Shown: positions 26,699 to 35,706, counted from the first letter of the stretch. The stretch: 64,000 bases of DNA from Streptomyces sp. TLI_105 (GCF_900105415.1 NZ_FNSM01000001.1:7882001-7946000); one strand, 5' to 3'. Notes: generated by a model from the sequence alone, not told the origin. Translations and numbers: made by a program.

Positions 26699-27142
26699 TC
26701 ACCCGCGCTGTGGCTGCGCCCTGCCGGCGAGCATCACGCTCTGTCCGCGGAACTCCGCCACGACCGTCCCGTCCGCCCGGCGGACCGTCACGTCGTAGAT
26801 CCCGTTGCGGCCCGAGCGCGTCCGCTCCACGGCCTCGGCGAGCAGTTCGTCGTCCACCGCGGCCGGCAGCAGGAAGGTGACCTGCGCGGACTGCGCCACG
26901 GTGACAGGCCCGTAGCCGTTGCAGGCGTAGGCGAACGCCGCGTCGGCGAAGAGGAAGAGGAAACCTCCGTGAGCCATGCCATGGCCGTTCACCATGTCCT
27001 CGCCCACCCGCATGCGCATCAACGCCCGGCCCGGTGCGACCTCCTCCAGGGCGATGCCCAGGGTCCGACACGTGCGGTCCCGCTCGTACAGCTCAGCGAT
27101 CCCGGCCGGTGCGTCATCCGGCACGCCGGTGTACAGGCCCAC
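26699..27142 (-). CDS. PaaI-type hot-dog thioesterase
   Basis: 147 aa single hot-dog domain with the family motif GHGMAHGGFLFLFADAAFAY and RMRVGEDMVNGHG. In phenylacetate degradation PaaI hydrolyses misrouted acyl-CoA thioesters. The GTG at 27142 has GGAGGG 8 nt upstream; a longer upstream frame lacks family similarity. It is convergent with the biosynthetic cluster, which has two PaaK-like genes but no thioesterase of its own, so a hydrolytic or editing role there is possible. Confidence 0.85.
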   Translation of the reverse strand: MGLYTGVPDDAPAGIAELYERDRTCRTLGIALEEVAPGRALMRMRVGEDMVNGHGMAHGGFLFLFADAAFAYACNGYGPVTVAQSAQVTFLLPAAVDDELLAEAVERTRSGRNGIYDVTVRRADGTVVAEFRGQSVMLAGRAQPQRG

Positions 27143-27350
27143 GACTGCGTCCCTCCCTCGTGACCGGACCGGACGGGCCCGATGGCTACGCGTCCGCATT
27201 AGACCGACCAAGCCCGACGGCTGTCAACGACGGGAAGCGGCGGGTCCGATGGGGCGACGCGCGCGGTTTCGGCGAGCAGGGGAGGTGGGGCGGCCCGGAA
27301 GGTGCTGGAGCTGCTTCGGACAGGTCTCCTGGGTCCACCTGGCCGCCCGG

Positions 27351-27944
27351 TCAGCGGCGGGGAGCGAGGAAGCCGTCGACGACCCGGCGCACCTTGTCCG
27401 AGACCTCATGGTCGCCCAGGCGCAGCGCGGTGTTTGCGGCCATGAGGACCGCGTCGAGCTGGAAGGCCGCCAGTTCGGCGTCCAGTTCGGCGTTCTCGCC
27501 CGCGTCGGCGGTCCGGCGCAGTTCACCGGTGAGGAGGTCGATCCAGTCCTGGTGGTGGTCGACCAGGGCGTCCCGTACAGGGCCGGGGCGGCTGTCGAAG
27601 TCGGCGAGGTTCGCCGCCCAGAAGCAGCCGCCGGGGAACAGCGGCGTCTCGGCGTAGGAGATCCAGCCCTCCACGAGGGCCCGCAGCCGGGCGGCGCCGC
27701 GCGGAGCCGCCGAGGCGGGCTCCACGACCGCGCCCAGAAACGCCTCGCGGGCGGAGGAGGCGGCGGCGAGCTGGAGTCGTTCCTTCGTCTTGAACAGGGT
27801 CGCGACGCCGCTCTTGCTGAGTCCGAGGTCGGTGGCCAGTCGGCCGATGCTGAGCCCGTTCAGTCCCTCCACCGATGCGACGTCGACGGCGTGGCGGGCG
27901 ATCGCGCGCCGGGTGCGTGCGCCGCGCAGCAGGCGTTGGTCGCG
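27351..27944 (-). pseudogene. TetR-family regulator lacking its 5' end
   Basis: The frame reads RDQRLLRGARTRRAIARHAV then GLNGLSIGRLATDLGLSKSG (HTH), and ends in the usual helical ligand-binding domain (ETPLFPGGCFWAANLADFDS; DKVRRVVDGFLAPRR). No ATG, GTG or TTG precedes the HTH in frame; the first start is GTG 27872, which would remove helix 1. At the expected 5' end the sequence becomes the opposite-strand SGNH hydrolase fragment. The gene therefore seems to have lost its start by deletion, though translation from an unusual start cannot be excluded. Confidence 0.65.
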
Positions 27945-28420
27945 TCCACCCCGGCCTGGCCCATCTGAACACCGCGGAGCGCGGTGCGACGGCCGCCCGC
28001 ACCCTGGCGGAACAGGCGGACCGAATGGCCGCGTTCGGCCCCGACCTGGTCCACATCTCCTGCGGGGCCAATGACCTGTGGCGCACCCAGGCCGACTTCC
28101 CCGCCCTGGAACGGACGCTGCGCCGCCTGTTCGCGCTCGCGGCCGACACCGGCGCGCAGCTGACCACTTTCACCCTCGGCAGGGCCTTCGTGGTCCCGGA
28201 CTTCCCCGACTGGTCCGACAGGGTGCACACCCTGAACGCCCTCACCCGCCACCTCGCCCGCGACCACGACGCCCTGCTCGTCGACATGTGGGACCACCCG
28301 GTCAACTCGCGCCCGGACCTGCTGAGTCGGGACCGCATCCACTTCGCGGCCGCCGGCCAGGCGGTGATGGCATGCGAAGTCCCCAGGGGACTGGCGGGGC
28401 TGCTGGGCGACCGGACCTGA
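27944..28420 (+). pseudogene. SGNH/GDSL hydrolase lacking its N-terminal block
   Basis: The frame carries HPGLAHLNTAERGATAARTL, the block III motif HISCGANDLWR, TTFTLGRAFVVPDFPDW and the catalytic Asp-His block SRDRIHFAAAGQAVM. The N-terminal GDSL block with the nucleophilic serine, normally about 45 residues earlier, is absent; upstream bases belong to the antisense TetR fragment. The catalytic serine is missing, so the product should be inactive. Confidence 0.7.
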
Positions 28421-28475
28421 GCGAAGCCGTCGCGACCGCAACCGACCGCCACCGAGCGAGTGAAGGGATCACCCC

Positions 28476-29921
28476 TTGTCCACCGTCGACGAGTCCGCCT
28501 CCCGGCGGACCGCCTTACTGTCACCCCCGGCGGCCCTGTCCTGGGGGCCCGTCACGATCGTGCTGATCGGCGCGTTCATGGCGATCCTCGACTCTTTCAT
28601 CGTCATCGTCGCCGGCCCGGCGATCCAGGCCGACCTCGGCGCCTCCGACGCGGAGTTGCAGTGGATCCTGGCCGGCTACCAGCTCGCCCACGCGGTGTTC
28701 CTCATCACCGGAGGCCGCCTCGGTGATCTCTACGGTCGCAGGCGGGCCTTCATCGGAGGCATGGCCGTCTTCACGCTCGCCTCGGTCGCCTGCGCCGTCG
28801 CCCAGACCCCCACCGGCCTGATCGTGGCGCGGCTCGTCGAAGGGCTGGGCGCCGCCCTGATGCTGCCCCAGGTCTACGCCCTCATCACCGTGCTGGTCCC
28901 CGAGCGGGAGCGGCATCGTGCCTTCAGCGCCCTGGGGGTCGTCATGGGACTGGCCACCGTCGGCGGTCTGCTCGTCGGCGCCGATCTGCTCGGCTCCGGC
29001 TGGCGGCCCGTGTTCTGGATCAACATCCCCGTCGGCATCGTCGCCGTCCTCCTCGCGGCCCGATACGTGCCGGAGTCCCGGGCGCCACACGGGCGCCGGC
29101 TCGACCTCCCGGGGGTCGCCGTACTCAGCGTGACGCTGTTCCTGCTGGCCTTCCCCCTCATCCAGGGGCGGCACGCGGGATGGCCGTGGTGGACCTGGTC
29201 CTGCCTGGCCGCGAGCCTGCTCGGCTTCGCCCTCTTCATCGCCCTCGAACGCAGAACCGCGAGCCTCGGCGGGGACCCCCTGGTGCGGATGTCGCTCTTC
29301 CGGACGCGCTCCTTCTCGGTGGGCATCCTCCTCGTCCTCGCCACCTACACCGTCATCACCTCCTACCACCTCGTCCTGTCGATCGCCCTCCAGGACGGAC
29401 TGGGCATGTCGGCTCTCGGGGCGGGACTGGTCTACACCCCGGCGGCGGTGACCTTCTTCCTCTTCAGCCTGATCGCCGGACGGCTGGTGCCCCGATACGG
29501 CCGCCGCGTCCTGGCCGCCGGGGCGATCGTGCTCGCCCTCGGCTACGCGTCCACCGCCGTGGTCCTGACCTGCGGCCTTCCGTTCCGCCCGGCGGTCGTC
29601 ATCCCGACCCTGATGGTGCAGAGCGCTGGAGGAGGCCTCCTCATCACTCCCTCGCTGGGCGCCGTGCTCGCCCGGATCGGACCTGCCGACGCCGGCATCG
29701 CCTCCGGGGTGCTCTCGACCGCCCAGCAGGTCGGCGCGGCACTCGGCGTCGCGATCATCGGGGTGGTGTTCTTCCACTCCTTCGCCCCCGCGGGCGGCCG
29801 GAGCGCGGCAGCACACGCCTTGGCCGTGTCCTCCGTCGCCACCCTCGTCACCGCGCTCGTGGCCGCCGCCCTGATCCGGCTGCTGCCCGACGACCGCCAT
29901 TCCGTTGCCGACCGGGCATGA
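28476..29921 (+). CDS. DHA2-type MFS drug exporter (EmrB/QacA family)
   Basis: 481 aa with 13-14 membrane helices. Signatures: GAFMAILDSFIVIVAGPAIQ in helix 1, QWILAGYQLAHAVFLITGGR, and the motif GGRLGDLYGRRRAF. The family exports cationic drugs or antibiotics by proton antiport. TTG 28476 is chosen, with GAAGG 9 nt upstream. The truncated TetR gene just upstream on the other strand may once have controlled it. Confidence 0.88.
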   Translation: MSTVDESASRRTALLSPPAALSWGPVTIVLIGAFMAILDSFIVIVAGPAIQADLGASDAELQWILAGYQLAHAVFLITGGRLGDLYGRRRAFIGGMAVFTLASVACAVAQTPTGLIVARLVEGLGAALMLPQVYALITVLVPERERHRAFSALGVVMGLATVGGLLVGADLLGSGWRPVFWINIPVGIVAVLLAARYVPESRAPHGRRLDLPGVAVLSVTLFLLAFPLIQGRHAGWPWWTWSCLAASLLGFALFIALERRTASLGGDPLVRMSLFRTRSFSVGILLVLATYTVITSYHLVLSIALQDGLGMSALGAGLVYTPAAVTFFLFSLIAGRLVPRYGRRVLAAGAIVLALGYASTAVVLTCGLPFRPAVVIPTLMVQSAGGGLLITPSLGAVLARIGPADAGIASGVLSTAQQVGAALGVAIIGVVFFHSFAPAGGRSAAAHALAVSSVATLVTALVAAALIRLLPDDRHSVADRA

Positions 29922-29974
29922 GACGTATCCGGCCGTGTCACGAAGGCCACCGAAACCACGAACGGACTCACCGA

Positions 29975-30667
29975 ATGGAACCTTCTTCCCTGCTTCGTCA
30001 CCTGCGCCGTGAACTGGATGCGTTCCGGGACTGCCTCGACGGCGACCCGGCCACACCCATCAGGCACTGCGGCGACTGGACCCTGCTCGACCTGGCAGAG
30101 CACCTGGGCGGGTCGAACCTTCGGGCCGCCGCAGCCGTCACCGAGCAGCGCGGCGACCACGTACCGGCCCCGGCACCGCGCGAGCGAGCCGCCCTCGTAC
30201 GGTGGTTCGACGACGCCTCGCAGGCGCTGTACACGGCGCTCGACACCGATCCGTCCGCGCCCGCCCGGACGTTCCACCCTCCGCACACCGTCGGGTTCTG
30301 GCAGCGGCGCCGTTGCGTGGAGGCGCTCGTCCATCGCTGGGACGCCGAACACGCCCTGGGCGTCACCCGGCCGCTGGACGCCGTGCTCGCGGGCGAGGCG
30401 GTCGCGGAAGTCTTCGACACGACGGCACCGAGGCAGATCGCTCGCGGTCGAGTGCAGCCGCCTCGGGCCGCCCTTCGGCTGGAGGCCACCGATACGGGTA
30501 CGTCGTGGACCTACGGCCCCGGCGCTCCCGTAGCCGTACCGACCGCGCCCGCGGAAAGCTTGCTGCTTCTGCTGTGGGGGCGGATACCACTCGACGGCGG
30601 AGCATGGTCCTGGGGCGGTGACGAGCAAGCCGGCCGTCGGATCCTGGAGGGCCCCTTGACCCCCTGA
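29975..30667 (+). CDS. Mycothiol-dependent maleylpyruvate isomerase-like (DinB superfamily) protein
   Basis: 230 aa. The N-terminal domain shows CGDWTLLDLAEHLGGSNLRA and VEALVHRWDAEHALG, with histidines typical of the DinB/MDMPI metal-binding bundle; the C-terminal part (GTSWTYGPGAPVAVPTAPA) matches the small SCP2-like MDMPI C-terminal domain. These proteins are thought to use mycothiol as cofactor in actinobacteria; the substrate is unknown. It starts 53 nt after the MFS gene, so a joint transcript is possible. Confidence 0.8.
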   Translation: MEPSSLLRHLRRELDAFRDCLDGDPATPIRHCGDWTLLDLAEHLGGSNLRAAAAVTEQRGDHVPAPAPRERAALVRWFDDASQALYTALDTDPSAPARTFHPPHTVGFWQRRRCVEALVHRWDAEHALGVTRPLDAVLAGEAVAEVFDTTAPRQIARGRVQPPRAALRLEATDTGTSWTYGPGAPVAVPTAPAESLLLLLWGRIPLDGGAWSWGGDEQAGRRILEGPLTP

Positions 30668-30740
30668 TCTCGACGGAGGCTTGTGCGGCGCGGGCCTTGG
30701 CGGGGCGGCCGAGCAACGGGGCGCCCTTCGGCCCGCGGCT

Positions 30741-31148
30741 TCACCGTGCCGCGGAATCGTCCCGGTCGAACACGCCGCGGTTCCGGACGATCTCGGCCTG
30801 GTGGTCCTGCACCCAGTGCACGACGTGTGCGATGGTGTCGCTCAGTGACCGGCCCAAGGGCGTGAGCTCGTACTCGACCCGAGGCGGTACTTCGGCGTAA
30901 GCCGTCCGCAGTACCAGGCCGTCACGGGTCAGCAGCCGCAGCGTCTGGCTCAGCATGCGCTGGGACACCCCGGCGATCCGACCGTGAAGCGTCGTGAAGC
31001 GCAGCGGCCCGTCGGCGAGATGGGTGATGACCAGGACGGTCCACTTGTCCCCGACACGGGCAAGCACATCACGCACGAGCTCGATGGTCGACACGCACTC
31101 GGGACTCACGCCCGCGGCCTCCGCCTGCGCACCTGGTGTGGATCCCAT
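30741..31148 (-). CDS. HxlR-family transcriptional regulator
   Basis: 135 aa winged-helix protein: LARVGDKWTVLVITHLADGP, then FTTLHGRIAGVSQRMLSQTL and the wing YEVPPRVEYELTPLG-type segment (here AEVPPRVEYELTPLGRSL). HxlR proteins sense reactive electrophiles or small molecules and usually control the divergent gene. Here that is the SRPBCC gene, with an inverted repeat between them. ATG 31148 has AAGGGA upstream. Confidence 0.88.
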   Translation of the reverse strand: MGSTPGAQAEAAGVSPECVSTIELVRDVLARVGDKWTVLVITHLADGPLRFTTLHGRIAGVSQRMLSQTLRLLTRDGLVLRTAYAEVPPRVEYELTPLGRSLSDTIAHVVHWVQDHQAEIVRNRGVFDRDDSAAR

Positions 31149-31225
31149 GGGCCTGTTCCCTTCGAGTGCGTAGCTGACTTCGAAGTGCGTGAGGGCAAGG
31201 TCTTGATCACAGTGTCCGCGCCCCC

Positions 31226-31244
31226 GTTACATACGGATGGTAAC
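31226..31244. promoter_or_regulatory. Candidate HxlR operator
   Basis: GTTAC-N9-GTAAC is a perfect 5-bp inverted repeat in an AT-richer patch between the divergent HxlR and SRPBCC genes, about 45 bp before the SRPBCC start. Assigned by position and symmetry only. Confidence 0.4.
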
Positions 31245-31288
31245 CAGGGACGTCCACCCTGGCCCGCCTCTGTGTCTGTGAGGGAAAC

Positions 31289-31819
31289 ATGTCTCTGGAA
31301 CCCGCCACACCGGCTTCGACCGTTGACGGGAGCGTCGATGGCGCGGCCTCGAAGGTGCGGCACGACACCTTCACCGTGGAACGGCACTTGGCCGCGGCCC
31401 CCGGCACGGTCTTCGGGGCTTTCGCCGACACCCCGGTGCGGCGCCGGTGGTTCGCGTTGCCGGGCCGGAAGGTGTCCTACGACCACGACTTCACGGTGAA
31501 CGGCGGTGAGACCGCATCGAGTGTCTTCACGATCGCGGGCTCTGCGCCGGAAAGGCTCGCATACGCTTCCCGGTACCTCGACATCGTGCCGGCCTCGAGA
31601 ATCGTCTACACGTACACGTCCCGCGTGGACGACGTCCCGCGATGGGCCTCGCTGGTGACCGTCGAACTGCATCCGGTGGACGGCGGCACCCACCTGCGGT
31701 GGACCGAGCAAGCGGCCTTCCTGACCCCGTCCGCACAGCCGGAGCACGACCTTCCCCATCTGCGCGGCGCCACCCGCCTGCGGTTGAACGGTCTGCCGGC
31801 AGCGTTGCAGCCGAGGTGA
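31289..31819 (+). CDS. SRPBCC (AHSA1-like START fold) protein
   Basis: 176 aa. The Aha1/SRPBCC pattern is clear: DTFTVERHLAAAPGTVFGAF, RRRWFALPG, ERLAYASRYLDIVPASRIVY and a final GGTHLRWTEQAAFL. Such single-domain proteins bind hydrophobic ligands and are often regulated by an adjacent ArsR or HxlR repressor, as here. ATG 31289 is chosen from the conserved frame; TGAGGGAAAC upstream may serve ribosome binding. Confidence 0.85.
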   Translation: MSLEPATPASTVDGSVDGAASKVRHDTFTVERHLAAAPGTVFGAFADTPVRRRWFALPGRKVSYDHDFTVNGGETASSVFTIAGSAPERLAYASRYLDIVPASRIVYTYTSRVDDVPRWASLVTVELHPVDGGTHLRWTEQAAFLTPSAQPEHDLPHLRGATRLRLNGLPAALQPR

Positions 31820-31957
31820 CGACCGCTTCGGGAGTCCCGTCGCCCAGCGCCAGGCAGCGAAGCGCAGCGGCCTGCCGATCACGGGCCTTTGGGCTCCTGC
31901 ACCGGCCGCCGCTGCGCGGTGACCCCGGGAGTCGGGCCGCGTACGACTGTGACCGTG

Positions 31958-32045
31958 GTCGAGGACGACATCACCCTCACCGGTGGTGTCGCCCCGGCCC
32001 GCGCCTCCGCGGAGGAGCTGCTGCCGCACGTCCTGGACCAGCGAC
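31958..32045 (+). pseudogene. Relic of a zinc-type alcohol dehydrogenase C-terminus
   Basis: About 29 residues (DDITLTGGVAPARASAEELL then PHVLDQR) match the substrate-domain tail of medium-chain alcohol dehydrogenases, where TxTGGxAPxRAxxEELLPxVL is typical. Nothing before or after belongs to the family. It lies just left of the IS630 insertion. Confidence 0.35.
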
Positions 32046-32188
32046 CGGAGGCACTGGCCAGACGGACGCGCGCGACTCCTCGGTGCCGGTCCCGTCCAGC
32101 ACGGGCTGCCAGGGCGGCGGCACGGTCGGCCCGCCGGAGGAATTCCAGGTCAACAGGCCAGTAATGGGGCGGTAGCTGGTCCTCCTTA

Positions 32189-33045
32189 CTGATCTTTTCG
32201 TTAGTTCTGTGGGGTTGGTGGGTGGATGGTGAGGCCGGTGTGGGTGAGGAAGGACCAGGGCAGCTGGGGGTTGTCGTTGTTGGGGTGGATGCCCTGTTCG
32301 GTGGCGCAGGCGATGTCGGCGAGGTGGTCGGCGGCGTGGTAGCCGAGCGCCGCGGCCATCGAGGCGCGTTTCCGCTTCAGCCGGTGCCGCAGGAGCGGGG
32401 TGCGGCCGCGGGGCGCGTAGGTGCGGCGGACCTGCGGCAGCAGCGACACTCCTGACTCGCCGGGGAAGACGATCCAGGCACGTGTGTTCACCGCCCCTTT
32501 TTGATCCGCGGCCACTCGTGCGCGATCCAGCGGGCGATCTCGGACTCGTCCCGCTCCACCGCCCGCCGCTCGGGCCGCTGCAGACTCCACCCGAGCCGGC
32601 CGGTCAGCAACCGCCACACCGACGCCCGTGACAGGGCTACTCCGGTCGCCCGCTCGACGACCAGGCCGACCCGTTCCAGCGTCCACAGGTCGGCCTCGAA
32701 ACCATGGGCTCGGGCGCCTTGTTCCAGCGCAGCCCGGATCGCCTCGCCCTGGGCATCGTCCAGTTTGGGCGGGCGACCGGTGGCCGGACGCCGGCGCAAG
32801 GCATCGGCGCCGCCCTCCTCCCAGACCCGTTTCCACCGCCGCGCACTCTCCTCGCTGACGCCCAGCATCCGTGCGATCTCGGCACCCGAACGCCCCTGAC
32901 CGAACAACTCGGCCGCCCGCACACGCCGGGCCTCGGCCAACTGCGGCCGCGTCAAAGGAGGAACAACGGACGAAGGCTTGAAGGACACCGCCTCAGGGTC
33001 CCACCTACGAGGCCGCCGCTCCCACGGAACTAACGAAAAGATCAG
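32189..33045 (-). mobile_element. IS630-family element, internally deleted
   Basis: Perfect 19-bp terminal inverted repeats: CTGATCTTTTCGTTAGTTC at 32189-32207 and its complement at 33027-33045. Each end is flanked by TA (32187-32188 and 33046-33047), the target duplication of the IS630/Tc1 group. The 857-bp element is shorter than the roughly 1.1 kb usual for such elements. The transposase is split over two frames and lacks the centre of its catalytic domain, so it is probably non-autonomous. Confidence 0.85.
32201..32988 (-). pseudogene. IS630-type transposase OrfA/OrfB remnant
   Basis: OrfA runs from GTG 32988 to 32488: a helix-turn-helix region (GRSGAEIARMLGVSEESARR; ALRRRPATGRPPKLDD) and a winged-helix part ending WPRIKKGR-stop. 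OrfB continues in the -1 frame from CAAAAAGGGG, a plausible slippage site: NTRAWIVFPGESGVSLLPQV to a C-terminal WSFLTHTGLTIHPP. The first catalytic Asp is changed (PGESG for the usual DESG). The segment bearing the second Asp and the Glu is deleted between ALGY and HAADHLADIACATEQG. Activity in cis is not expected. Confidence 0.75.
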
Positions 33046-33079
33046 TAGTGGTCGAGTTAGTAAGTCCTTCGGGGGTTGA

Positions 33080-33750
33080 TCACGTTGCCCGTCCGACAGA
33101 GGATTCTTCCTGGTGATCGGCGGTGTGCCGGTCGAGCCTGGTCGGTAGATCGTCCAGGTCGGAGGTGGTGAACTTCCACTGGAACGGCTGTGCTGTGGCG
33201 TTGTAGCGGTCTTCGAAGGCTCGGAGCCGGTCCCTGACCTGAGCGAGGTCGGTGAAGTCGTTAGTCGGGGTCGGTGATGAAGATCCAGGAGCGGTGCCGC
33301 CAGGGCTTGAGCGCGTCGTCGGCCAGCCAGCGGCGCACGGGGGGGCGCCGACACGAACGCGGCGATGCCCCGCCGGGTGGCCTCATAGGCCAGTTCCGGG
33401 CATGACCAGCGCGACAGCAGCACTCCGCTCTCGGCGGCCAGCCGGCAGGCCGGCGCCTTGACCTCGGCAACCTGCAGCGGCGTGAACACCGGCGGGCGGC
33501 CGCAGCGTTGACGGCCTTTGAGCCCGGGCAAGCCCTGTTCGGCGAACCGGCCACGCCAGCGGCGCACGGTGTCCAGGTGCAGACCCGTCTCCTGGGCGAC
33601 ACGCGCCTTGGAGCGTCCGCGCGCGGCGTGCAGCACCACCTGTGCACGCACCCGCAGCCGGTGCTCGGTCTTGCGGCCGTAGGCCATCGCCTTCAGCAGC
33701 GCGCGTTCGGCGGCACTCGGGGCTGTCGGGCAGGCAGTGCTGAGGGGCAT
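33080..33750 (-). pseudogene. Second, different IS630-type transposase remnant
   Basis: From ATG 33750: an HTH domain (AYGRKTEHRLRVRAQVVLHA; RVAQETGLHLDTVRRWRGRF) and GRPPVFTPLQVAEVKAPACR. A frameshift in a G7 run near 33344-33350 precedes VRRWLADDALKPWRHRSWIF. The frame then jumps after ITDPD straight to the family's C-terminus (DFTDLAQVRDRLRAFEDRYN; FQWKFTTSDLDDLPTRLDRH). About 150-200 residues with the DDE triad are gone. It abuts the previous element. Confidence 0.75.
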
Positions 33751-33870
33751 GGCGGGCGAGCCGATCGGCCGAAGTGGATCACTGGCAAGCCGCAGCCTTC
33801 CCCGCCCGCCGTGGCAGTGGAGCCCACGCATCGCGGCGGTCAGCAGGCGCCCGAGCTTGGACTGACCAGA

Positions 33871-34596
33871 TCACTCCGTCACGGGCAGGCACTCGGCGAG
33901 CAGGTCGACGACGTCGCGCCAGGCTCGCTGCGCGTGCCGTGGGTGGTAGCCGACGCCGGGGACCGTGGGGTGGTCGACCGGCGGGTGGTGGAAGGCGTGC
34001 AAGGCGCCGCCATAGACCGCGAGGCGCCAGTCGACGCCCGCGGCCTGCATCTCGGCGGTGAACGCGGCCCGCTGCGCAGGCGGCATGATCGGGTCTTCCG
34101 ACCCGACCCCCGCCCACACCGGGCAGCGAATGCGCGCCGCCTCGCCCGGTCGGCCCGTGGTCAGTGCGTTGACCGTCCCGATCGCGCGCAGGCTGACGCC
34201 GTCGCGCCCGAGTTCCAGCCCGACGGCGCCCCCGGTGCCGTAGCCGACGGCGGCGATCCGGTCGGGGTCGGTCCGGGGCTCGGTGCGCAACTCGTCGAGT
34301 GCCGCGTGGCCGATGCGCCGCATCCGGTCGGGGTCGGCGAGCAGCGGCATGCAACGGGCCAGCATCTCCTCGGGGTCGCCCAAATAGCGCCCGCCGTGAA
34401 GGTCGAAGGCCAGCGCTACGTATCCCAGCTCGGCGAGAGCATCGGCCCGGCGGCGCTCGACGTCGCTGAGCCCCATGCCCTCTGGCCCGAGCAGCACCGC
34501 GGGCCGGCGGTCGACACCGGCCGGGAGCGCGAGGTGCCCGATCATCGTCAGACCGTCGGCCGGGTACTCGACCGTGCGCGTGGTAATCGTCGTCAT
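33871..34596 (-). CDS. Dienelactone hydrolase-family alpha/beta hydrolase
   Basis: 241 aa. DLH fold markers: ALPAGVDRRPAVLLGPEGMG, LGYVALAFDLHGGRY, and the late Asp and His in GVGSEDPIMPPAQR and YGGALHAFHHPPVDHP. The nucleophile elbow reads VGYGTGGAVGLELG, so Gly stands where dienelactone hydrolases have Cys (GYCFGG). Activity through the usual Cys-His-Asp triad is doubtful, or another residue serves. The ATG at 34596 lacks a strong ribosome-binding site. No operon partner. Confidence 0.82.
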   Translation of the reverse strand: MTTITTRTVEYPADGLTMIGHLALPAGVDRRPAVLLGPEGMGLSDVERRRADALAELGYVALAFDLHGGRYLGDPEEMLARCMPLLADPDRMRRIGHAALDELRTEPRTDPDRIAAVGYGTGGAVGLELGRDGVSLRAIGTVNALTTGRPGEAARIRCPVWAGVGSEDPIMPPAQRAAFTAEMQAAGVDWRLAVYGGALHAFHHPPVDHPTVPGVGYHPRHAQRAWRDVVDLLAECLPVTE

Positions 34597-34921
34597 GAGA
34601 CCGGACCGTAGTGATCGTCGAGTCCGGCCGGGTCGGGGTTCGCCGCCGGCAGAACAGTGCGGTGCCCCTCTGAAATGCGGCGATGGCCCACAAGATCCGT
34701 CACAACCCCCGTTCCCACGGCAGCACCTGCCCCGACACCAAGCACGACACAGGTTCCGGAGCCAATCCCCGAAGGATTTACGGGGCCGACCACTTAGCGT
34801 GCGCTCTGATCGGTCCCCCATCTCACGTCCGCCCCCGCGGTCGCCTGGACCGACCCCCATTGCCGCTAACGAAGGAGGAAGTCCCCTGCATGAACCCTTT
34901 ACCCCCTGGCGCAGACGCGCC
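34597..34921. other. 325-bp region with a strong orphan ribosome-binding site
   Basis: No supported gene. GAAGGAGGAA at 34871-34880 is a near-perfect Shine-Dalgarno. The ATG at 34890 downstream of it opens only 13 codons before a stop, whereas the frame of the following hypothetical gene could use CTG 34886. This suggests an early frameshift in the next gene or a short leader peptide. Confidence 0.4.
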
Positions 34922-35215
34922 GTGTGGGTGACCGGCGGCGGGACGGTGCACATCGCCGCATGGGCACACCTCACGGCGGGCCGGACCGAGCTCGCCGCCG
35001 GCCTGTCGTCGGCCGAGGCGGCTCGCGCCGCGCCCGCGGGTGAGCACCTCACCGAGACCGCGGCCCGCACCCTCCACGACGCGGCGCTCGCCGCGATGGG
35101 CCGGACCAGGGAAGCCGAGGAGGGCTTCGCCACGGTCGCGGCGCTCGCCTCACTGCTGCCTTGTCCGGTCGGGCGGTGGCGGATCCAACAGGCGGCCGGG
35201 GCGGTCGACGTCTGA
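34922..35215 (+). CDS. Small hypothetical protein
   Basis: 97 aa from GTG 34922: WVTGGGTVHIAAWAHLTAGR, GLSSAEAARAAPAGEHLTET, TREAEEGFATVAALASLLPC. Ala-rich helical, no family recognised. The strong ribosome-binding site upstream (34871-34880) fits a start near 34886 (CTG, same frame) better than 34922. The only ATG there is out of frame, so the gene may be frameshifted at its start. Confidence 0.4.
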   Translation: MWVTGGGTVHIAAWAHLTAGRTELAAGLSSAEAARAAPAGEHLTETAARTLHDAALAAMGRTREAEEGFATVAALASLLPCPVGRWRIQQAAGAVDV

Positions 35216-35436
35216 CGGCCCTTCGCCCCAACGCGGGGGTGCCGGGCCGTCCACAGGGCGACAGGGTTCCAGCGTGGCGGCGTTCTTGCCTCGCCGTGCT
35301 CGCAGACGTCCGCGTCCGGCACCAGGGAGCGAGCCGCTCGCCACCGATGGACTTGAACGCTCGTCGACTTGGGCCCTCGTGACCTGCCCGGACTTCAGGA
35401 GCGGACCGGGGGGCGTACCGTCGCCGGCAGCGACAC

Positions 35437-35706
35437 GTGGGGGCGTCAACCGCGAAGGGGGCGCTCACGACTGTGGCGCCGGTCAGGCGCGGTGGTGCGG
35501 GGTCGGACAACGCGCTGACCACGCGCGGCGACGACGGCCCCCGTCCACGCCTGCGTCTCGATCTCGCGCCGTGTGAAGCGGAGGTCTTGGTGGGGCTCGT
35601 GGGATGCCATATGCCCGACGGGACCGCCGAGTTACGCGATACGGTGGGAACCCGGTACGGCCGGGCGCGAGGAGGGGGACGGAGATGTTGGAGCAGGCCC
35701 TGGTAG
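35437..35706 (+). CDS. Possible small protein upstream of the NACHT genes
   Basis: 89 aa from GTG 35437. The middle (RPRLRLDLAPCEAEVLVGLV, MPDGTAELRDTVGTRYGR) reads like protein with normal codon bias; the ends are low complexity. Its 3' end overlaps the next start by 22 nt, as in a coupled operon. No family recognised; may be spurious. Confidence 0.35.
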   Translation: MGASTAKGALTTVAPVRRGGAGSDNALTTRGDDGPRPRLRLDLAPCEAEVLVGLVGCHMPDGTAELRDTVGTRYGRARGGGRRCWSRPW

